From assembly GCF_036346105.1 (NCBI RefSeq), contig NZ_CP107811.1, positions 1,116,001 to 1,180,000 on the forward strand: a DNA stretch of 64,000 nucleotides, in the 5' to 3' direction. Position numbers and translations under genes: made by a program. Positions 46,017 through 54,738 of this stretch are shown piece after piece; within the stretch, counting starts at the first letter, position 1; each line of letters starts with the position of its first letter. Below the pieces are notes generated by a model. It saw nothing but the letters and a program-made list of their open reading frames with translations, ran no database searches and had not been told where the DNA came from. This stretch comes from Streptomyces sp. NBC_00539. Lineage in GTDB: Bacteria; Actinomycetota; Actinomycetes; Streptomycetales; Streptomycetaceae.

Positions 46017-46529
46017 TCAGGCCCGGCTACCGATCGGGCGGCGACGGCGCATCACGTGGATGCCCGCGCCGAGGGCCGCCGTGGCGACGAGACCGGAACC
46101 GATGGCGGTCTCGGTGGCGGACGGGCCGAAGGAGCCGCCGATACCGCCCTGGGCACCGTTGCCTTCGAGGATCGTGAAGCGGTGCGTGGCGACGAGGCTG
46201 CTGTCGTTGCACCTGACGGACAGCGTCTGGTGGCCGGGAGAGGCGTGGTTGAAGATGCGTACGGTCGCGAATCCGATGGACCCGGCCGACAGTCTCGTCT
46301 CGGGAAAGTTGCCGTGCGACCAGACCGTGCCGCCGTGGGTGCATCCGGCCGCACTGACCTGCATCGTGGAGCCCTGGTGCACGGAGTACGGGTTGACCGT
46401 GACGTTGCTGGGACCGTTGCCTCCGCCCAGCGGCGGCCCGCCCGCCGGGTTCGCCGAGGCGAAGGGTGCGCTGAGGGCGACGGCGGCGCAGGCAGCCGCG
46501 GTCACGGTGAGTGCGCGCAAAACACGCAT
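46017..46529 (-). CDS. secreted Ig-like surface protein, paralogue with GGIGGS/membrane/Arg tail
   Basis: A 170-residue paralogue of the protein at 45307-45912. Signal peptide MRVLRALTVTAAACAAVALS, then an Ig-like domain with the same two cysteines (SAAGCTHGG, SVRCNDSSL) and the shared turn TVRIFNHASPGHQTL. It ends GAQGGIGGSFGP, a membrane segment (AIGSGLVATAALGAGIHVM) and RRRRPIGSRA. It is divergent from the sortase gene and convergent with its paralogue, so three genes form one locus. As in the partner, no LPXTG is seen. The promoter block of its two neighbours is not present in front of it. Confidence 0.78.
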   Translation of the reverse strand: MRVLRALTVTAAACAAVALSAPFASANPAGGPPLGGGNGPSNVTVNPYSVHQGSTMQVSAAGCTHGGTVWSHGNFPETRLSAGSIGFATVRIFNHASPGHQTLSVRCNDSSLVATHRFTILEGNGAQGGIGGSFGPSATETAIGSGLVATAALGAGIHVMRRRRPIGSRA

Positions 46530-46762
46530 GGTGGAACCTCCAGCGGGAAGCGCCCCGGAGCGGTCGCCCGGGATGATCGACGAGAACGCCTCCCATCACG
46601 AACCCTCGGGGCGGCTCGCAACCAGCGCATTTCCGGCTTTGGGCCGCCCGGTTGAGCGACACGCCGAACAGCCGGAAGGGTTTCTGACGGATCCGCAGGT
46701 CACGACCCGTCAGGCATTTATGTGACGATTACCTGGATGGGCGCACCCCTTCCGGCCCCACC

Positions 46763-46812
46763 ACCCGTTCGCCCGTCCCCGATCGCCGTCCCGGCCGTGC
46801 ACCCTTAGCGTG
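46763..46812 (+). promoter_or_regulatory. shared promoter block, copy 2 (sortase gene)
   Basis: ACCCGTTCGCCCGT starts at 46763 and TAGCGTG at 46806, the same 43-bp offset as in copy 1 at 45180. The similarity fades between the two parts, as expected if one binds a regulator or sigma factor and the other is the -10 element. It ends 70 bp upstream of the sortase ATG. Confidence 0.6.
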
Positions 46813-46881
46813 CGTGAAGAAGGGCGTACAGGGGAGGGACTTGCACGCGGGTCGGGACCCCCGCGTCGGGAAGGGAGAGCC

Positions 46882-47547
46882 ATGACCGAGGACGAGGGTG
46901 AGCAGCGGCGGAGGAGGCGCTCTCCGTGGGGACCACTCGCACTGGTCCTGCTCACCGGCCTCGCCATGATGCGCAACGGCGTGAACCTGAACGACGGGCC
47001 GCCACAGCCCGCCGCCGCGGCGGCCGTCGCGGTACGGCCCGACCAGGCGGCCGTGGCCCCGCCCGCGCCGCCGCCGGACCTGGAGGTGCTGGAGCACTCG
47101 TCGGTGCAGCGCATCCGGATCCCGGCGATCAAGGTGGACGCGCCGGTGATGACGGTCGGGCTGGACGCGCAGGGCTTCATCGACGCGCCGCCCCCGCAGG
47201 ACCCGAACCTGGCCGGCTGGTACCTCAACGGCATCTCCCCGGGCCAGCAGGGCTCGGCGGTGATCGTGGGCCACGTGGACAACGCGCAGGGCCCGGCGGT
47301 GTTCTACGGCCTGGGCTCGCTGAACAAGGGCCAGCACATCGAGGTGGAGCGGTACGACGGGCGCACGGCGGTGTTCGAGGTGTACGGCGTGGAGGTGTTC
47401 TCCAAGGAGACCTTCCCGGGGGCCCGGGTGTACGGGGACACCGGCCACCCGGAGCTGCGCGTGATCACCTGCGGCGGCGGCTACTCGAAGGGCCGGGGCT
47501 ACGACGGCAACGTGGTGGTGTTCGCCCGGATGGTGGAGGCACGCTGA
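46882..47547 (+). CDS. class F sortase
   Basis: A 221-residue sortase of the actinobacterial class F type: basic N-terminus (EQRRRRRSPWGPLALVLLTG) with one membrane helix, a Pro/Ala-rich linker, then the catalytic domain from about residue 75 (VQRIRIPAIKVDAPVMTVGL). Catalytic His is in SAVIVGHVDN, Cys in RVITCGGGY, and the following GRGYDGNVVVFAR strand should carry the Arg. Class F enzymes attach surface proteins to the wall but few substrates are known. AAGGGAGA precedes the ATG at 46882. Beside it are two secreted paralogues with matching C-termini. Confidence 0.9.
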   Translation: MTEDEGEQRRRRRSPWGPLALVLLTGLAMMRNGVNLNDGPPQPAAAAAVAVRPDQAAVAPPAPPPDLEVLEHSSVQRIRIPAIKVDAPVMTVGLDAQGFIDAPPPQDPNLAGWYLNGISPGQQGSAVIVGHVDNAQGPAVFYGLGSLNKGQHIEVERYDGRTAVFEVYGVEVFSKETFPGARVYGDTGHPELRVITCGGGYSKGRGYDGNVVVFARMVEAR

Positions 47548-47555
47548 GGGCCCCC

Positions 47556-47578
47556 GGGCGGGGGCCCGGCCCCCGCCC
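47556..47578. terminator. bidirectional hairpin after sortase gene
   Basis: GGGCGGGGG and CCCCCGCCC form a perfect 9-bp stem with a 5-nt loop exactly between the convergent sortase and polysaccharide deacetylase genes. Confidence 0.7.
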
Positions 47579-48484
47579 TCAGTGCGGCCGCGCCGCCGGG
47601 AAGACGGGGAGCGTCATCCGGTAGCCCCTGGCGAGCAGCTGGGGCAGGTACGTTTCGAGCGCCTCGACGCTCTGGGAGCGGTTGCCGCCTGCGTCGTGGG
47701 ACAGCACGATCACTCCGGGCGCGGCGCCTGCCAGTACGCGGGAGACGATCGTGGTGGTGCCCGGTTCCGTCCAGTCGAGGGTGTCCACGGTCCAGGCGAG
47801 GGGCTCCATGCCGAGCTCCGCGCCGATCTCGAAGGCGGCCCGGTTCCAGGCTCCGTAGGGCGCCCGGAACCACTGGGGAGCCGTACCGGTCGTCTGCTCG
47901 ACGACCTCGCTGGTGCGCTCGATCTCCGCGGCCAGGTCGGGGCGTCCCAGGGTGGGGATGAGCGGGTGGGTCCAGGTGTGGTTGCCGATGAGGTGGCCCT
48001 CGGCGGCCATCCGGCGCAGCAGGTCGCGGTTGTCGGTGGCCATCTCCCCGCAGACGAAGAACACCGCGCGGACCCGGTACCGGGCGAGGGTGTCCAGGAT
48101 GCCGGGCGTGTAGCGGGGGTCGGGGCCGTCGTCGAAGGTGAGGAGCATCTCGCCGGACCGGCTCGTGCCTGCGGGCAGTTCCAGGATGGGCCGGGTGCGG
48201 ACCGCGGGCTTCACCGCGGGCGGCCGGGCCGGGGCCTGCGCCGTCATCGGGGACAGCCGGTAGCTGTTGGGCGGGAGCCCCCGGGCGCGCAGGGCGGGGG
48301 CTCCCGGCGCGCCCCGGCCGGCCGCGCCCGCGCCGCCGGGTCCCGGCGCCGGGCCGGCCCCGCCGCCGGAGGCGGGGGTGTCGCTCTCGCCGCCGGTGAT
48401 GAGGGAGACGGCTGCCGCGGCGCCGAGGAAGGCGGCGGTGCGCAGGAGCACGCGTCGCCCGACTGTCGGCTCGTCATTTTTCAT
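47579..48484 (-). CDS. exported polysaccharide deacetylase (NodB domain)
   Basis: A 301-residue protein with a twin-arginine-like export signal (GRRVLLRTAAFLGAAAAVSL), a Gly/Pro-rich linker and a NodB domain from about residue 100. Metal and catalytic motifs are MLLTFDDGPDP, HTWTH, RAPYG and VLSHDAGG. It should remove acetyl groups from peptidoglycan, chitin or a capsule outside the membrane. The ATG at 48484 is preferred to a TTG two codons before. Its position beside the sortase locus and LysX suggests envelope modification. Confidence 0.9.
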   Translation of the reverse strand: MKNDEPTVGRRVLLRTAAFLGAAAAVSLITGGESDTPASGGGAGPAPGPGGAGAAGRGAPGAPALRARGLPPNSYRLSPMTAQAPARPPAVKPAVRTRPILELPAGTSRSGEMLLTFDDGPDPRYTPGILDTLARYRVRAVFFVCGEMATDNRDLLRRMAAEGHLIGNHTWTHPLIPTLGRPDLAAEIERTSEVVEQTTGTAPQWFRAPYGAWNRAAFEIGAELGMEPLAWTVDTLDWTEPGTTTIVSRVLAGAAPGVIVLSHDAGGNRSQSVEALETYLPQLLARGYRMTLPVFPAARPH

Positions 48485-48575
48485 TCTCAACTGGTATCAA
48501 CGTCATGGGTTGAGACGCCCGCAGGCGCGATGGCGCCGACTGCCCGTCACCCGCCCGGCGCAGCCGGGGGGCCGG

Positions 48576-51500
48576 TCAGCCGCGTCGTACGAGCGGGAAC
48601 GGAAGCGTCTCGCGGATCGTCAGACCGGTGAGGAACATGACGAGCCGGTCCACGCCGATGCCGAGCCCCCCGGTCGGCGGCATCGCGTACTCCAGCGCGT
48701 CCAGGAAGTCGTTGTCGAGTTCCATCGCCTCGGGGTCGCCGCCCGCCGCCAGCAGTGACTGCGCGGTGAGCCTGCGGCGCTGCTCGACGGGGTCGGTGAG
48801 CTCCGAGTAGGCGGTGCCGAGCTCGGTGCCGAAGGCGACCAGGTCCCAGCGTTCCGCCAGCCTCGGGTCCTTGCGGTGCTGCCGGGTCAGCGGGGAGACG
48901 TCGGTCGGGAAGTCCTTGTAGAAGGTGGGCAGCCCGGTCTTCTCCTCCACCAGCCGCTCGTACATCTCCAGCGCCACGTCGCCCCGGGTGTCGTCGGGCG
49001 AGTGGGGGACCCCGGCCCGGTCGCACAGGCGGCGCAGCGCCCGTTCGTCGGTGCCGGCGTCGACCTCCTCGCCCAGGGCCTCGCTGATGGCCCCGTACAT
49101 CGTCTTGACCGGCCAGTACCCGGAGATGTCGTGGACGACGAGTTTGCCGTCGGCGTCGGCCTTGTGGGCGAGGGGCGAGCCGAAGGCGGCGGTGGCGGCG
49201 CCCTGGATCAGCTCGCGCGTCAGGTCGAGCATCACGTCGTAGTCCGCGTACGCCTGGTAGGCCTCCAGCATGGTGAATTCGGGATTGTGCTTGTAGGAGA
49301 CGCCTTCGTTGCGGAAGGTGCGCCCCATCTCGAAGACCTTTTCCATACCGCCGACGCAGAGCCGTTTCAGGTACAGCTCCGGGGCGATGCGCAAGTAGAG
49401 GTCGAGGTCGTAGGCGTTGATGTGGGTGCGGAAGGGGCGGGCGTTCGCCCCGCCGTGGATCTGCTGGAGCATCGGGGTCTCGACCTCCAGGTAGCCGCGG
49501 TCCAGGAGCCCCTGGCGCAGGGCCTGCACAGCGCTGGAGCGGGCCCGTACGACGTCGCGCGCGTCCGGGCTGGCGACCAGGTCGAGGTAGCGGCGCCGGA
49601 CGCGGGCCTCGGGGTCGGAGAGGCCCTTGCGCTTGTCGGGGAGCGGGCGCAGGCACTTACCGGTGAGCTGCCAGGAGTGGACGACGACGGACAGCCGGCC
49701 CGTCCGGCTGGCGCCGACCTCGCCGGTCGCCACCACGTGGTCGCCGAAGTCGACCTGTGAGGTGAAGGAGTCCAGTACGTCCGGGCCCGCCTCGTCGCGG
49801 GTGAGCATCAGCTGGGTGTCGCCGGTCCAGTCCCGCAGTACGGCGAACACGACGCCGCCGAGGTCCCGTACGACCATCACCCGGCCCGCGAGGGTGACCT
49901 GTTCCCCGGTCCGGGTGCCGGGCGGGTAGCCGGGGTGGGCTTCCTCCAGGCGGGCGACGGTGTGGGTGCGCCGGGGGACGCCGACGGGGTAGGGGTCGGT
50001 TCCGGACGCCCGGATCCGGTCCAGTTTGGCGTGCCGGACCCTGACCTGCTCGGGCAGCCGCTCGACCATCGCCCGTTGGCCCGCCTCCGCCACGAGGTCC
50101 AGGCCGAGGGAGTCGATGGAGGGCAGGCCCTCGGTGGTGGCGGGCGCGGTGAGGCCCTTGGGGTGGGCGTTGCCCCACAGCTTGCGCAGGCTCGGTACGG
50201 AGACGAACCCTTCGGCGATGCCGGAGGCGAGGCTGACCCGGGCGAGGGAGCCGGCGTCCTGGTAGCACAGGAACCGCGGGTACCACTCGGGGCCGTACTT
50301 GACGTTGGAGCGGTACAGCGCCTCCAGCTGCCACCAGCGGGAGAAGAACAGCAGCAGCCTGCGCCACAGCCGCAGGACCGGCCCCGCGCCGATCCGGGCG
50401 CCCTCCTCGAAGGCGGAGCGGAACACGGCGAAGTTGAGGGAGATCCGGCGCACGCCCAGTCCGGGTGCGGCGGCGCAGAGCTGGGCGACCATGAACTCCA
50501 TGACGCCGTTGGGGGCGGTGCGGTCGCGGCGCATCAGGTCCAGGGAGATGCCGTCCTTGCCCCAGGGGACGAAGGACAGCAGGGCGATCAGCCTGCGCTC
50601 GGCGTCGAAGGCCTCGACGAGCAGGCAGTCGCCGTCGGCAGGGTCGCCGAGCCGGTCGAGGGCCATGGAGAAGCCGCGTTCGGTCTCGGTGTCGCGCCAG
50701 GTGTCTGCCCGGTCCACGATGGTGCGCATCTCCTCCTCGGAGAGGGCGGAGTGGCGGCGGATGAGGGTGGTGGCCCCGGTGCGCCGGACGCGGTTGACGG
50801 CCTGCCGGGTGACGCGCATGTCCCGGCCGTCGAGGTCGAACTGGGCGACGTGCAAGATGGCCTCGTCACCGAGCTGGAGGGCGCCGAGCCCCGAGCGGGC
50901 GTAGGCGGTCGCGCCGTCCTCGGAGGCGCCCATGACGGCGGGCTGCCAGCCGTAGCGGCGGGCCACGGCCAGCCAGGCGTTGATGGCGGGGGTCCAGGCG
51001 GCGGGGTCGCCGACCGGGTCGCCGCTGGCGAGGCAGACGCCTGCTTCGACGCGGTAGGTGACGGCGGCCTTGCCGTTGGGGGCGAAGACGACGGCCTTGT
51101 CCCGCCGGGTCGCGAAGTAGCCGAGGGAGTCGCTGCGCCCGTAGGCGCCGAGGAGCGCGCGGATGCGGGGTTCCTCGTCCCCGTGCAGGGCGGCGGTCAG
51201 ACGCTGGGAGCGGAAGAGGGCGGCGGCCGCGTTCAGCAGGGCGAGCGCGCCGAAGAGGCCGAGCACGAAGGACAGCGGGCGGGGCGGGCGGCCGTCGAAG
51301 CGGCGGTCGGAGAAGAGGCCGCCGAAGACCTCCTTCGCGGCCCAGTCGAGCCACTGGCCCTTGGGCAGGGTCCCGGGGAACAGGGCGACCAGGCCCCACC
51401 CGGCGAGGACGGCGAGGAGCAGCCCCAGCCCGAGGACGAGCATCGCCCGCCAGAACGCCCCGGGCCGGGAGGCGGCGTAGAACTCCTGGCGGGCGGCGAT

Positions 51501-51878
51501 CAGGAGGGCGAGGGCGGCCGCGGCGAAGGCCAGGGAAACACCGCCGACCCAGTACTCGTCGGCCGCGATGAACAGGACGTCGACCAGGATCAGCAGGGCC
51601 AGATAGGTGACGACGATCCACCAGGCGACCTTCTTGCGGGCGCCGAGGGCGGCGGCGAGCAGGAAGAGGAAGACGGCGTAGGCGAGGTTCGCGCTGACGG
51701 GGATCACGAAGTCGTCGAGGAAGCGCACGACGGGGCGCAGCAGGCGGCGCAGTCCCGGGGAGAGGGACAGCAGGGCGCACAGCAGTCCGAGGGTTGCGAA
51801 GAACGCCCCGGACGCGTCGGGGACCCGGTTCAGGAACCGGTTGCGGGTCCCCCGGGCCTGCTCCGCGGTGGCACTCAT
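48576..51878 (-). CDS. lysX: bifunctional lysyl-phosphatidylglycerol synthetase/lysyl-tRNA synthetase LysX
   Basis: A 1100-residue fusion. Residues 20-230 hold about six membrane helices; 235-560 the DUF2156 GNAT-like aminoacyl-phosphatidylglycerol transferase domain (NGVMEFMVAQLCAAAPG, ISLNFAVFRSAFEEG); 630-760 an OB-fold anticodon-type domain (VTLAGRVMVVRDLGGVVFAV); 780-1100 the class II synthetase core with motif 2 (FRNEGVSYKHNPEFTMLEAY) and motif 3 (GLGIGVDRLVMFLTG). It charges tRNA with lysine and transfers lysine to phosphatidylglycerol, lowering surface charge and giving resistance to cationic peptides. Mycobacterial LysX has the same order. The ATG at 51878 is three codons inside the longest frame. 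Confidence 0.94.
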   Translation of the reverse strand: MSATAEQARGTRNRFLNRVPDASGAFFATLGLLCALLSLSPGLRRLLRPVVRFLDDFVIPVSANLAYAVFLFLLAAALGARKKVAWWIVVTYLALLILVDVLFIAADEYWVGGVSLAFAAAALALLIAARQEFYAASRPGAFWRAMLVLGLGLLLAVLAGWGLVALFPGTLPKGQWLDWAAKEVFGGLFSDRRFDGRPPRPLSFVLGLFGALALLNAAAALFRSQRLTAALHGDEEPRIRALLGAYGRSDSLGYFATRRDKAVVFAPNGKAAVTYRVEAGVCLASGDPVGDPAAWTPAINAWLAVARRYGWQPAVMGASEDGATAYARSGLGALQLGDEAILHVAQFDLDGRDMRVTRQAVNRVRRTGATTLIRRHSALSEEEMRTIVDRADTWRDTETERGFSMALDRLGDPADGDCLLVEAFDAERRLIALLSFVPWGKDGISLDLMRRDRTAPNGVMEFMVAQLCAAAPGLGVRRISLNFAVFRSAFEEGARIGAGPVLRLWRRLLLFFSRWWQLEALYRSNVKYGPEWYPRFLCYQDAGSLARVSLASGIAEGFVSVPSLRKLWGNAHPKGLTAPATTEGLPSIDSLGLDLVAEAGQRAMVERLPEQVRVRHAKLDRIRASGTDPYPVGVPRRTHTVARLEEAHPGYPPGTRTGEQVTLAGRVMVVRDLGGVVFAVLRDWTGDTQLMLTRDEAGPDVLDSFTSQVDFGDHVVATGEVGASRTGRLSVVVHSWQLTGKCLRPLPDKRKGLSDPEARVRRRYLDLVASPDARDVVRARSSAVQALRQGLLDRGYLEVETPMLQQIHGGANARPFRTHINAYDLDLYLRIAPELYLKRLCVGGMEKVFEMGRTFRNEGVSYKHNPEFTMLEAYQAYADYDVMLDLTRELIQGAATAAFGSPLAHKADADGKLVVHDISGYWPVKTMYGAISEALGEEVDAGTDERALRRLCDRAGVPHSPDDTRGDVALEMYERLVEEKTGLPTFYKDFPTDVSPLTRQHRKDPRLAERWDLVAFGTELGTAYSELTDPVEQRRRLTAQSLLAAGGDPEAMELDNDFLDALEYAMPPTGGLGIGVDRLVMFLTGLTIRETLPFPLVRRG

Positions 51879-51937
51879 GGTTCGCACTGTAGGGAGGGCC
51901 GGGCCGGTCCGCGCGGCGACGGGATAATCTCGGGGAC

Positions 51938-52399
51938 GTGACGGAGCACGTGGGTACGGGATTCGAACGCGGTACGGACGGTCCGAAGGTGGTGCTGGCC
52001 GGGGTCGACGGCTCGGAGTCCTCGCTGCGGGCAGCGGCGTACGCGGCGGGGCTGGCGAGGCGGCAGGGCGCGCTGCTGGCGCTGGTGTACGTGCAGCCGG
52101 TGATGGCGGCCGGTGCCTCGCTGGGCGCGCCGGTGGCGGATACGACGGAGGAGATCGCGCAGGGCCTCGTCGCGGAGATCCGTGCGGCGGCCGAGCGGCT
52201 GAGAGGCATCTTCGAGGTGCGCTGGGAGTTCCACACCTTCCGCGGCGACCCGTACGCCGGTCTGGTGGATGCGGCGGATGAGCTGAAGGCGGACGCGGTG
52301 GTGGTGGGGGCCTCCGAGCAGGCCGGGCACCGCATCGTCGGCTCGGTGGCGGTCAGGCTGGTCAAGGCGGGCCGGTGGCCCGTCACGGTGGTGCCGTAA
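51938..52399 (+). CDS. universal stress protein family
   Basis: A 153-residue single UspA domain: KVVLAGVDGSESSLRAAAYA at the start, a central AVADTTEEIAQGL helix and the late DAVVVGASEQAGHRIVGSVA with the Gly-rich ATP-binding loop (G-x2-x-G-type, slightly degenerate) before WPVTVVP. The start is GTG at 51938, with GGGG just upstream. It is divergent from lysX with 59 bp between. Ligand and role are unknown beyond general stress. Confidence 0.87.
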   Translation: MTEHVGTGFERGTDGPKVVLAGVDGSESSLRAAAYAAGLARRQGALLALVYVQPVMAAGASLGAPVADTTEEIAQGLVAEIRAAAERLRGIFEVRWEFHTFRGDPYAGLVDAADELKADAVVVGASEQAGHRIVGSVAVRLVKAGRWPVTVVP

Positions 52400-52439
52400 C
52401 GGGCCGGGGCCGCGGGGCGGGCGCCGTACGAGGCGGGTG

Positions 52440-53642
52440 CTACCTGCCCATGGTCAGGCCGTCCTTCGCGGCGCCGCGGCTGAGGACCGCTTCGCTGATG
52501 GCGTCCCGCGCGGTCTCCCAGTCGTCGTTGCCGGGCTGCTTGGCGAGGCCGTCGGGAAGGTTGACGACCCTCCATGGTGACTCGTCGGTCATCTGCGGGA
52601 CGAACTCGGCTTTGGTGACCCGCCAGCGCTGTCCCGCGGCGGCCGGCGGGGCGAAGGTGAAGCGGCCGAGGGAACCGTAGTTGCCGCGCGGGTCCCGCTC
52701 GCCGGTGTGGTTGAACATCTCGCCCGCCACCTGGTCGCCCATGCCGTAGATGATCCAGGTCCCGTTGACCTTCTCGTAGGGCTGGGGGATGTGGGCGTGC
52801 GTGCCGAGGATCAGGTCGATGTCGGGGCGCCCGGCGGTCTGCGAGGCGGTCAGGGCCTTGCCCAGCGACAGCTGGGTCTCGTCGGGCTCGGTCTGCCACT
52901 CGGTGCCCCAGTGCACGCTGACGAGCACCACGTCCGCGCCCGCTTTCCGGGCGGCCCGCGCGTCCGCGATGATCTTGTCCTGCTTCATCAGGTTGACGGC
53001 CCACGGCTGCCCGTCGGGCATCGGGTAGCCGTTCGTGTCGTACGTGTAGGCGAGGTGGGCGACCTCGGCGGAGCCGGCCCGGTAGCGGGTGACGGTGGCC
53101 GCCTCGGCGGCCGTCCGGGCCGAACCGGCGTGCTTGAGGCCGGCCTTGTCGAACGTGTCGAGCGTGCGCCGCACGCCGTCGGCGCCGTCGTCCAGGGTGT
53201 GGTTGGAGGCGGTGGAGCAGCCGTCGTAGCCGGTGGCCTTGAGGCCGTCGGCGATCTGGGGCGGGGACTTGAAGGCCGGGTAGCCGCTGAACGGGCCGCC
53301 GTCCTCGCCGTAGACGGTCTCCATGTGGCACAGGGCGAGGTCGGCGGCGGACACCACCGGTCTGACGCCGGCGAACATCGGCCGGAAGTCGTAACCGTCG
53401 CCCTCGGCGTCGGTGGCGCCCTGCCGGATGATCGAGGTGTGCGGCAGTACGTCGCCGCTCGCGACCAGGGTGAACTCCTTGGCTCCGTCCGGGGTGGCGG
53501 AGCCGCCGGTGGAGGTCCCGGGGGCGTGGCCGCGGGCGAGGCGCGCGGACGCGGGCTTCCCGGTGGCGGAGCAGGCGGCGGCCGTGGCGGACAGCAGGAG
53601 GGCAGACAGCAGGGCCATGGCCTGGCGGGTGCGCTGGGTCAT
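52440..53642 (-). CDS. CapA/PgsA-like lipoprotein of the metallophosphatase fold
   Basis: A 400-residue exported protein with a lipoprotein signal (QAMALLSALLLSATAAACSA; Cys near residue 24). The catalytic domain from about residue 55 follows poly-gamma-glutamate biosynthesis CapA proteins: FTLVASGDVLPH, ALCHMETVYG, ASNHTLDDG, VLVSVHWGTEW and ILGTHAHIPQP. These are metal-binding motifs of the calcineurin-like fold. No capB/capC genes are beside it, so a polyglutamate capsule cannot be inferred; stand-alone forms may act on cell-wall substrates. The ATG at 53642 precedes a good signal peptide. Confidence 0.87.
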   Translation of the reverse strand: MTQRTRQAMALLSALLLSATAAACSATGKPASARLARGHAPGTSTGGSATPDGAKEFTLVASGDVLPHTSIIRQGATDAEGDGYDFRPMFAGVRPVVSAADLALCHMETVYGEDGGPFSGYPAFKSPPQIADGLKATGYDGCSTASNHTLDDGADGVRRTLDTFDKAGLKHAGSARTAAEAATVTRYRAGSAEVAHLAYTYDTNGYPMPDGQPWAVNLMKQDKIIADARAARKAGADVVLVSVHWGTEWQTEPDETQLSLGKALTASQTAGRPDIDLILGTHAHIPQPYEKVNGTWIIYGMGDQVAGEMFNHTGERDPRGNYGSLGRFTFAPPAAAGQRWRVTKAEFVPQMTDESPWRVVNLPDGLAKQPGNDDWETARDAISEAVLSRGAAKDGLTMGR

Positions 53643-53994
53643 CTGTACCGGCTCTCGCTCGGAGGGACGCTCCGGACACCTGCGACACCTGGTCACTCAG
53701 GACCCGGAAATTCGTAGGACTATCTGATGAGCTGAATTCACAGAAGGCGACGTCGCAAGTCAAGGAACGGCGCCGCCGCGGTGGGGCCGGTTCACCCCCA
53801 CGGCCGTTCGCCGCGCCGTTCGACCGTTCACCGTGCGGCGCGGCCGCCCACCGGAGGACCGGGGTGCTTGGGCGCAACGGCCGTGCCGGACGGTTCCCGG
53901 GCGGCCCCGTGCAGGTCAGGGTGGATCCGTCGGACCCGAGACGGGCGCCGGGACGGTCCCCGGCAGACCCGGCGAACAGCGGAAGGAGCCACTC
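53643..53994. other. gap between capA-like and sigma factor genes
   Basis: About 350 bp without a gene. The part next to the CapA-like gene (53700-53760) is AT-richer and probably holds that gene's promoter. Between 53800 and 53840 a CCGTTC hexamer occurs three times (near 53812, 53817 region and 53826), a possible regulator or sigma target ahead of the ECF gene. The remainder is GC-rich with no palindrome I can defend. Confidence 0.4.
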
Positions 53995-54528
53995 GTGCCA
54001 CCCTCCTCCACCCTCCGGCGTACGGATCCCGAGGCGCTGGCCGAACTCCAGCGCGAGCACGGGCGGGCGCTGTTCGGTTTCCTGGTCGGCCTGACGGCGG
54101 GGGACGCCCAGCGGGCCGAGGACCTCGTCCAGGAGACCCTGGTACGGGTCTGGCAGCACCCGGAGGTGCTGGCCAGCGGGCACGACTCCATGCGGCCGTG
54201 GCTGTTCACGGTCGCCCGCCGCCTCGCGATCGACGCACGCCGCGCCCGGCTGTCGCGGCCGCAGGAGGTGGATCCGGACGGTCTGGAGCAGGCGCCCGCG
54301 CCGCAGGACGCGGTGGCCGGTTCGGTGACCGCGATCGACGTCAGGCGGGCCGTGGGCAGTCTGGGGCCGGAGCACCGCGAGGTGCTGATGCAGGTCTACT
54401 TCCGGGACCGCTCGGTGGCCGAGGCCGCCGCGGAGCTCGGCATACCGGCCGGAACCGTCAAGTCCCGTACGTACTACGCCCTGCGAGCCCTGCGCAAGGG
54501 CCTCCAGGGCTACGGCCTCGGCGCCTGA
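53995..54528 (+). CDS. ECF-type RNA polymerase sigma factor
   Basis: A 177-residue sigma factor: region 2 at about 15-85 (LFGFLVGLTAGDAQRAEDLV, QETLVRVWQHPEV, MRPWLFTVARRLAIDARRAR) and region 4 at about 115-170 (LGPEHREVLMQVYFRDRSVA, GIPAGTVKSRTYYALRALRK). GGAAGGAG stands 8 nt before the GTG at 53995; a longer frame from 53833 lacks this and is Arg/Pro-rich, so is not coding. No anti-sigma factor with zinc-binding HxxxCxxC or a membrane segment follows, so its control is unclear. It resembles the SigL-like ECF group. Confidence 0.9.
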   Translation: MPPSSTLRRTDPEALAELQREHGRALFGFLVGLTAGDAQRAEDLVQETLVRVWQHPEVLASGHDSMRPWLFTVARRLAIDARRARLSRPQEVDPDGLEQAPAPQDAVAGSVTAIDVRRAVGSLGPEHREVLMQVYFRDRSVAEAAAELGIPAGTVKSRTYYALRALRKGLQGYGLGA

Positions 54529-54738
54529 GGTACCGTCGGGACGGAGCGGGGGCGGACCGCGGCGGCGCGTCGACAGCCGGTCCGGAGAACGCCACGGATG
54601 GGCACGGACCGGACACAAGCCGCATCAAAAGTGTTATCAGTCCGGTCAAGTTGAGTAAACATCCTCCGCTCCGCGAGGCCCTCGGTGAAGGCTCGGGGCT
54701 GACGACGGGAAGCTCGACACGCGGGAGAAGGTGGAACG

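Noticed and set aside
52440-53642. Poly-gamma-glutamate capsule locus
   Set aside because: Only a CapA-like protein is found; capB/capC ligase and membrane genes are missing.
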